Shown piece after piece: positions 5,801 to 6,634 of a stretch of DNA of 6,634 nt (the stretch's first letter is position 1; every line of letters starts with the position of its first letter). Where the stretch lies: assembly GCA_026387805.1 (NCBI GenBank), contig JAPLKY010000194.1, forward strand, positions 1 through 6,634, read 5' to 3'. Below the pieces are notes generated by a model, which searched no databases, was not told the DNA's origin, and was given only the letters and a program-made list of their open reading frames with translations. Origin of the DNA: Candidatus Krumholzibacteriia bacterium. GTDB taxonomy: Bacteria > Krumholzibacteriota > Krumholzibacteriia > Krumholzibacteriales > Krumholzibacteriaceae. The position numbers were made by a program, and so were the translations under genes.

Positions 5801-6634
5801 AGCTCGAGAACGTGCCGTTCGAACCGGATCGTATCGCACATGAGGTCTGCCAACTCATCTGCTCCGATATCGCGTCGAAACGCATCGAGCTTCTCTGCAA
5901 CATCGACGAGAGGGTTCCCTCGGAGGTGCGGGGCGATCCCTTCCGGTTCCGCCAGGTCCTCACGAACCTCCTCACCAACGCGTCCAAGTTCACCGAAACG
6001 GGCGAGATCGAGCTCGCCATGAACGCGGAGCAGTTCGAAGAGGATCGATTCAAGCTCCACGTGACGGTGCGGGACACCGGGATCAGCATTCCGGGCGACA
6101 AGCTGTCGCTCATTTTCGCGCCCTTCCGGCAGGCCGACGAGTCGACGACGAGAAAGCACGGAGGCACCGGGCTCGGACTCACGATCTGCAAGGAGACGGC
6201 GAACCTTCTTGGGGGAGACGTCTGGGCCGAGAGCACGGAGGGCGCGGGCAGCACCTTCCATTTCACCGCATGGCTCGGGAAATCCGGAGATGCCCCCTGC
6301 GACAGGCTCGATACCGGGCCATTGCCCGTCAAGAAATTGCTCGTCGTCGACGACAACGGACGGGCTCTCGACGTTATCACGCGCATGTTCGTTTCGCTCG
6401 GCCAACAGGTGGTCTCGCGAAACGACTGCGCCGGAGCTATCGAAGCGCTGCGGGAAGCGCTCGATACGGGAAGCCCCTTCGACATCGTCATTCTCGATGC
6501 GACCATGGTCACCGACGACGGCTGCGGAACGATCGCGGAACTCCGAAGGCTCTGCGGCGACACCCATTGTGCCGTGGTAGGCATAGCTCTCCTGATCAAC
6601 CGGGAAGCGAAAAAGTGCGTCCTTGGACACTTTG
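2875..6634 (+). CDS. Soluble multi-PAS hybrid sensor histidine kinase (3' end outside window)
   Basis: 1253 codons are visible with no stop, so the gene runs past the right edge. No signal peptide or membrane segment is seen, so it is predicted cytoplasmic. Domains: divergent Cys/His-rich PAS (about 20-135); PAS 2 (143-265, 'RFRQVAENAIEWIWEVDADG'); PAS 3 (270-390); PAS 4 (398-515); PAS 5 (517-641) and PAS 6 (642-766), a tandem duplicate; PAS 7 (770-893); most end in the 'D(I/V)T(D/E)R' exit motif. A coiled coil (about 888-911) leads to HisKA with H-box 'SHEIRTPMNAIIGF' and phosphoacceptor His918. HATPase_c follows: N-box 'RQVLTNLLTNASKFT' (Asn1035), G1 'DTGIS' (1067-1071), F-box 'IFAPFRQAD', G2 'GGTGLGL' (1096-1102). 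A receiver begins at about 1152 with acidic pair Asp1159-Asp1160 and likely phospho-acceptor Asp1208. Expected role: sensing several cytoplasmic signals, autophosphorylation at His918, intramolecular transfer to the receiver, then phosphorelay to a partner (Hpt or regulator, not in the window). The G1 box has Ser where a second Gly is usual, and the receiver lacks the usual Pro after 'DxxM'. The ligands cannot be read from the sequence. Confidence 0.95.
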   Translation, partial: MKSDLTLYQTPGASTLLLDNTLFARIIDSLPIPMCVLDACDLTLLTANAAARAEDAFWQCANRCSRPLTGSSAEASTGCAAYKALATRIHAIREHRRTDASGAVRTYEMHAHPILGSKNNLIFIVEYMLDVTDRSRAEQSRRESDERFRQVAENAIEWIWEVDADGVYRYCNPMVQQFLGYAPDELVGKMHFYDLFAPSIREEFKIAAMAAFERKEPFRTFINPNIHKNGSIVILETGGVPVLDSEGNLLGYRGTDLDVTTRMEYERQLRQYSDIVLSMQVGLYVYRLDDPDDDKSLRLVALNPASLAIVNLPEDKVIGRKIDDIFPGLGELGVRGQFADVVRTGIPFENKEFFYGDSNVGSSWFAFKAFPLPDSCVGVLFETITERKRMEEALYRAKDYAENLIRTANAIAVVLDANGSIQVFNEAAERITGYSLAELKDRSWFETLVPKDRYPDVWESFARLPSGNLPKNFENPILTKSGEERYIVWQNNEIRDQGKIVGTISFGIDITDRKHAEEAERRDKAFLDQLIETAREGIVVCDNEGHVLRINDEFMRLFGFLRHEALGRVIDDLVAPDDLRDSAYAITGDVASGNRINFETRRRRKDGSIIDVSVIASPIVIDGEQVAVYAIYRDITDRKRAEEAERRDKAFLDQLIATASEGIVVHDNDGRVLRINDEFQRLFGYSRDEAVGRLIDDLVAPDELRDRANELTGEVAHGRRINFETRRRRKDGSTIEVSVIASPIVIDGEQVAVYAIYRDITDRKRTEEALRISEEKYRRITESTSDVIFQVDAEIHLTYVSPQVSHFGYTPDELASRDMLEFVHPDDRAEVVRSFRETMTTGVETMSRFRVLDKNGAATWIEENGHVLRDDSGNPVGYTGILRDLSERIEAEKELWQAKEEAEQANKAKSQFIANVSHEIRTPMNAIIGFTDMMMEDDLTNEQREHAEIVKMSADALLSLINDVLDFSKIEAGKLELENVPFEPDRIAHEVCQLICSDIASKRIELLCNIDERVPSEVRGDPFRFRQVLTNLLTNASKFTETGEIELAMNAEQFEEDRFKLHVTVRDTGISIPGDKLSLIFAPFRQADESTTRKHGGTGLGLTICKETANLLGGDVWAESTEGAGSTFHFTAWLGKSGDAPCDRLDTGPLPVKKLLVVDDNGRALDVITRMFVSLGQQVVSRNDCAGAIEALREALDTGSPFDIVILDATMVTDDGCGTIAELRRLCGDTHCAVVGIALLINREAKKCVLGHF
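4399..5148 (+). repeat. 375-bp tandem in-frame duplication of a PAS unit
   Basis: Two consecutive 375-bp units (4399-4773 and 4774-5148) encode PAS 5 and PAS 6 of the kinase. Both begin at 'DITDRK', which recurs at 5149, so the period is exactly 125 residues. Hand alignment of residues 517-641 with 642-766 gives 103 of 125 identical, without gaps. Nineteen of the 22 differences fall in the first 78 residues; only three fall in the last 47 ('RINFETRRRRKDGS' through 'AVYAIYRDITDRK'). DNA in that last part differs at about 13 of 141 positions, mostly synonymous. This fits a fairly recent unequal-crossover duplication, with either selection on the sensing half or conversion of the rear half. Confidence 0.9.

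Noticed and set aside
5298..6599. A 433-codon minus-strand open frame rich in Ser and Arg
   Set aside because: Its low-complexity Ser/Arg translation is typical of an off-frame reading of GC-rich code, and it lies wholly inside the HisKA/HATPase region of the sense kinase.
3067..6630. A 1187-codon open reading frame on the minus strand under the kinase gene
   Set aside because: It is codon-aligned with the kinase frame, so its stops correspond only to TTA, CTA and TCA in the sense gene. These codons are rare in this GC-rich gene (the ORF ends at a TCA, Ser65). Its translation is rich in Asp, Arg, Val and Gly with no recognisable domain, while the sense strand shows seven PAS domains and every kinase box.

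Overview
The window reads as ordinary chromosome from a fairly GC-rich, Gram-negative (two-membrane) bacterium. Two adjacent genes encode outer-membrane beta-barrel proteins. A secreted enzyme-like protein ends in a FlgD-type Ig module with the 'NPxNPAATIxFSL...GRLVRTL...W(N/D)G...VASGVYF' pattern. That C-terminal module is typical of FCB-superphylum lineages (Eisenbacteria, Krumholzibacteria, Latescibacteria, Zixibacteria and relatives). The taxonomic placement is an inference from family knowledge, not a search result. All genes I can support are on the + strand. I see no tRNA, rRNA, CRISPR array, transposase, phage gene or attachment site.

Layout. Bases 1-1250 hold three tightly packed genes: the 3' end of a beta-barrel protein, a complete 212-aa beta-barrel protein with signal peptide, and a 73-aa protein with two membrane segments. 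The gaps are 22 and 20 nt, each with a good Shine-Dalgarno, so this is probably one envelope operon. A 128-nt gap with two inverted repeats leads to a 383-aa exported protein (1379-2530). It has an N-terminal domain resembling a family of SGNH-hydrolase-like secreted proteins, plus the FlgD-like Ig module. Two hairpins follow its stop codon, one of them including it, and probably end that transcript.

Bases 2531-2874 hold no gene. They contain the hairpins, a small stem-loop, a short direct repeat and a weak candidate promoter. From 2875 to the right edge runs one very large gene, still open at base 6634 (1253 codons visible). It encodes a soluble hybrid sensor histidine kinase with about seven PAS domains in a row, then HisKA, HATPase_c and a receiver domain cut by the window edge. 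Because it has no stop inside the window, a tool that requires closed ORFs would miss it. Such a tool would instead report a 1187-codon antisense ORF at 3067-6630, which is a codon-bias shadow.

The most notable points are in the kinase. Two adjacent PAS units are a 375-bp in-frame tandem duplication (about 82% identical in protein by hand count). The N-terminal PAS is Cys/His-rich. The ATP-binding G1 box and the receiver's active-site surroundings depart from consensus. I found no convincing evidence of a wholly new biological system.
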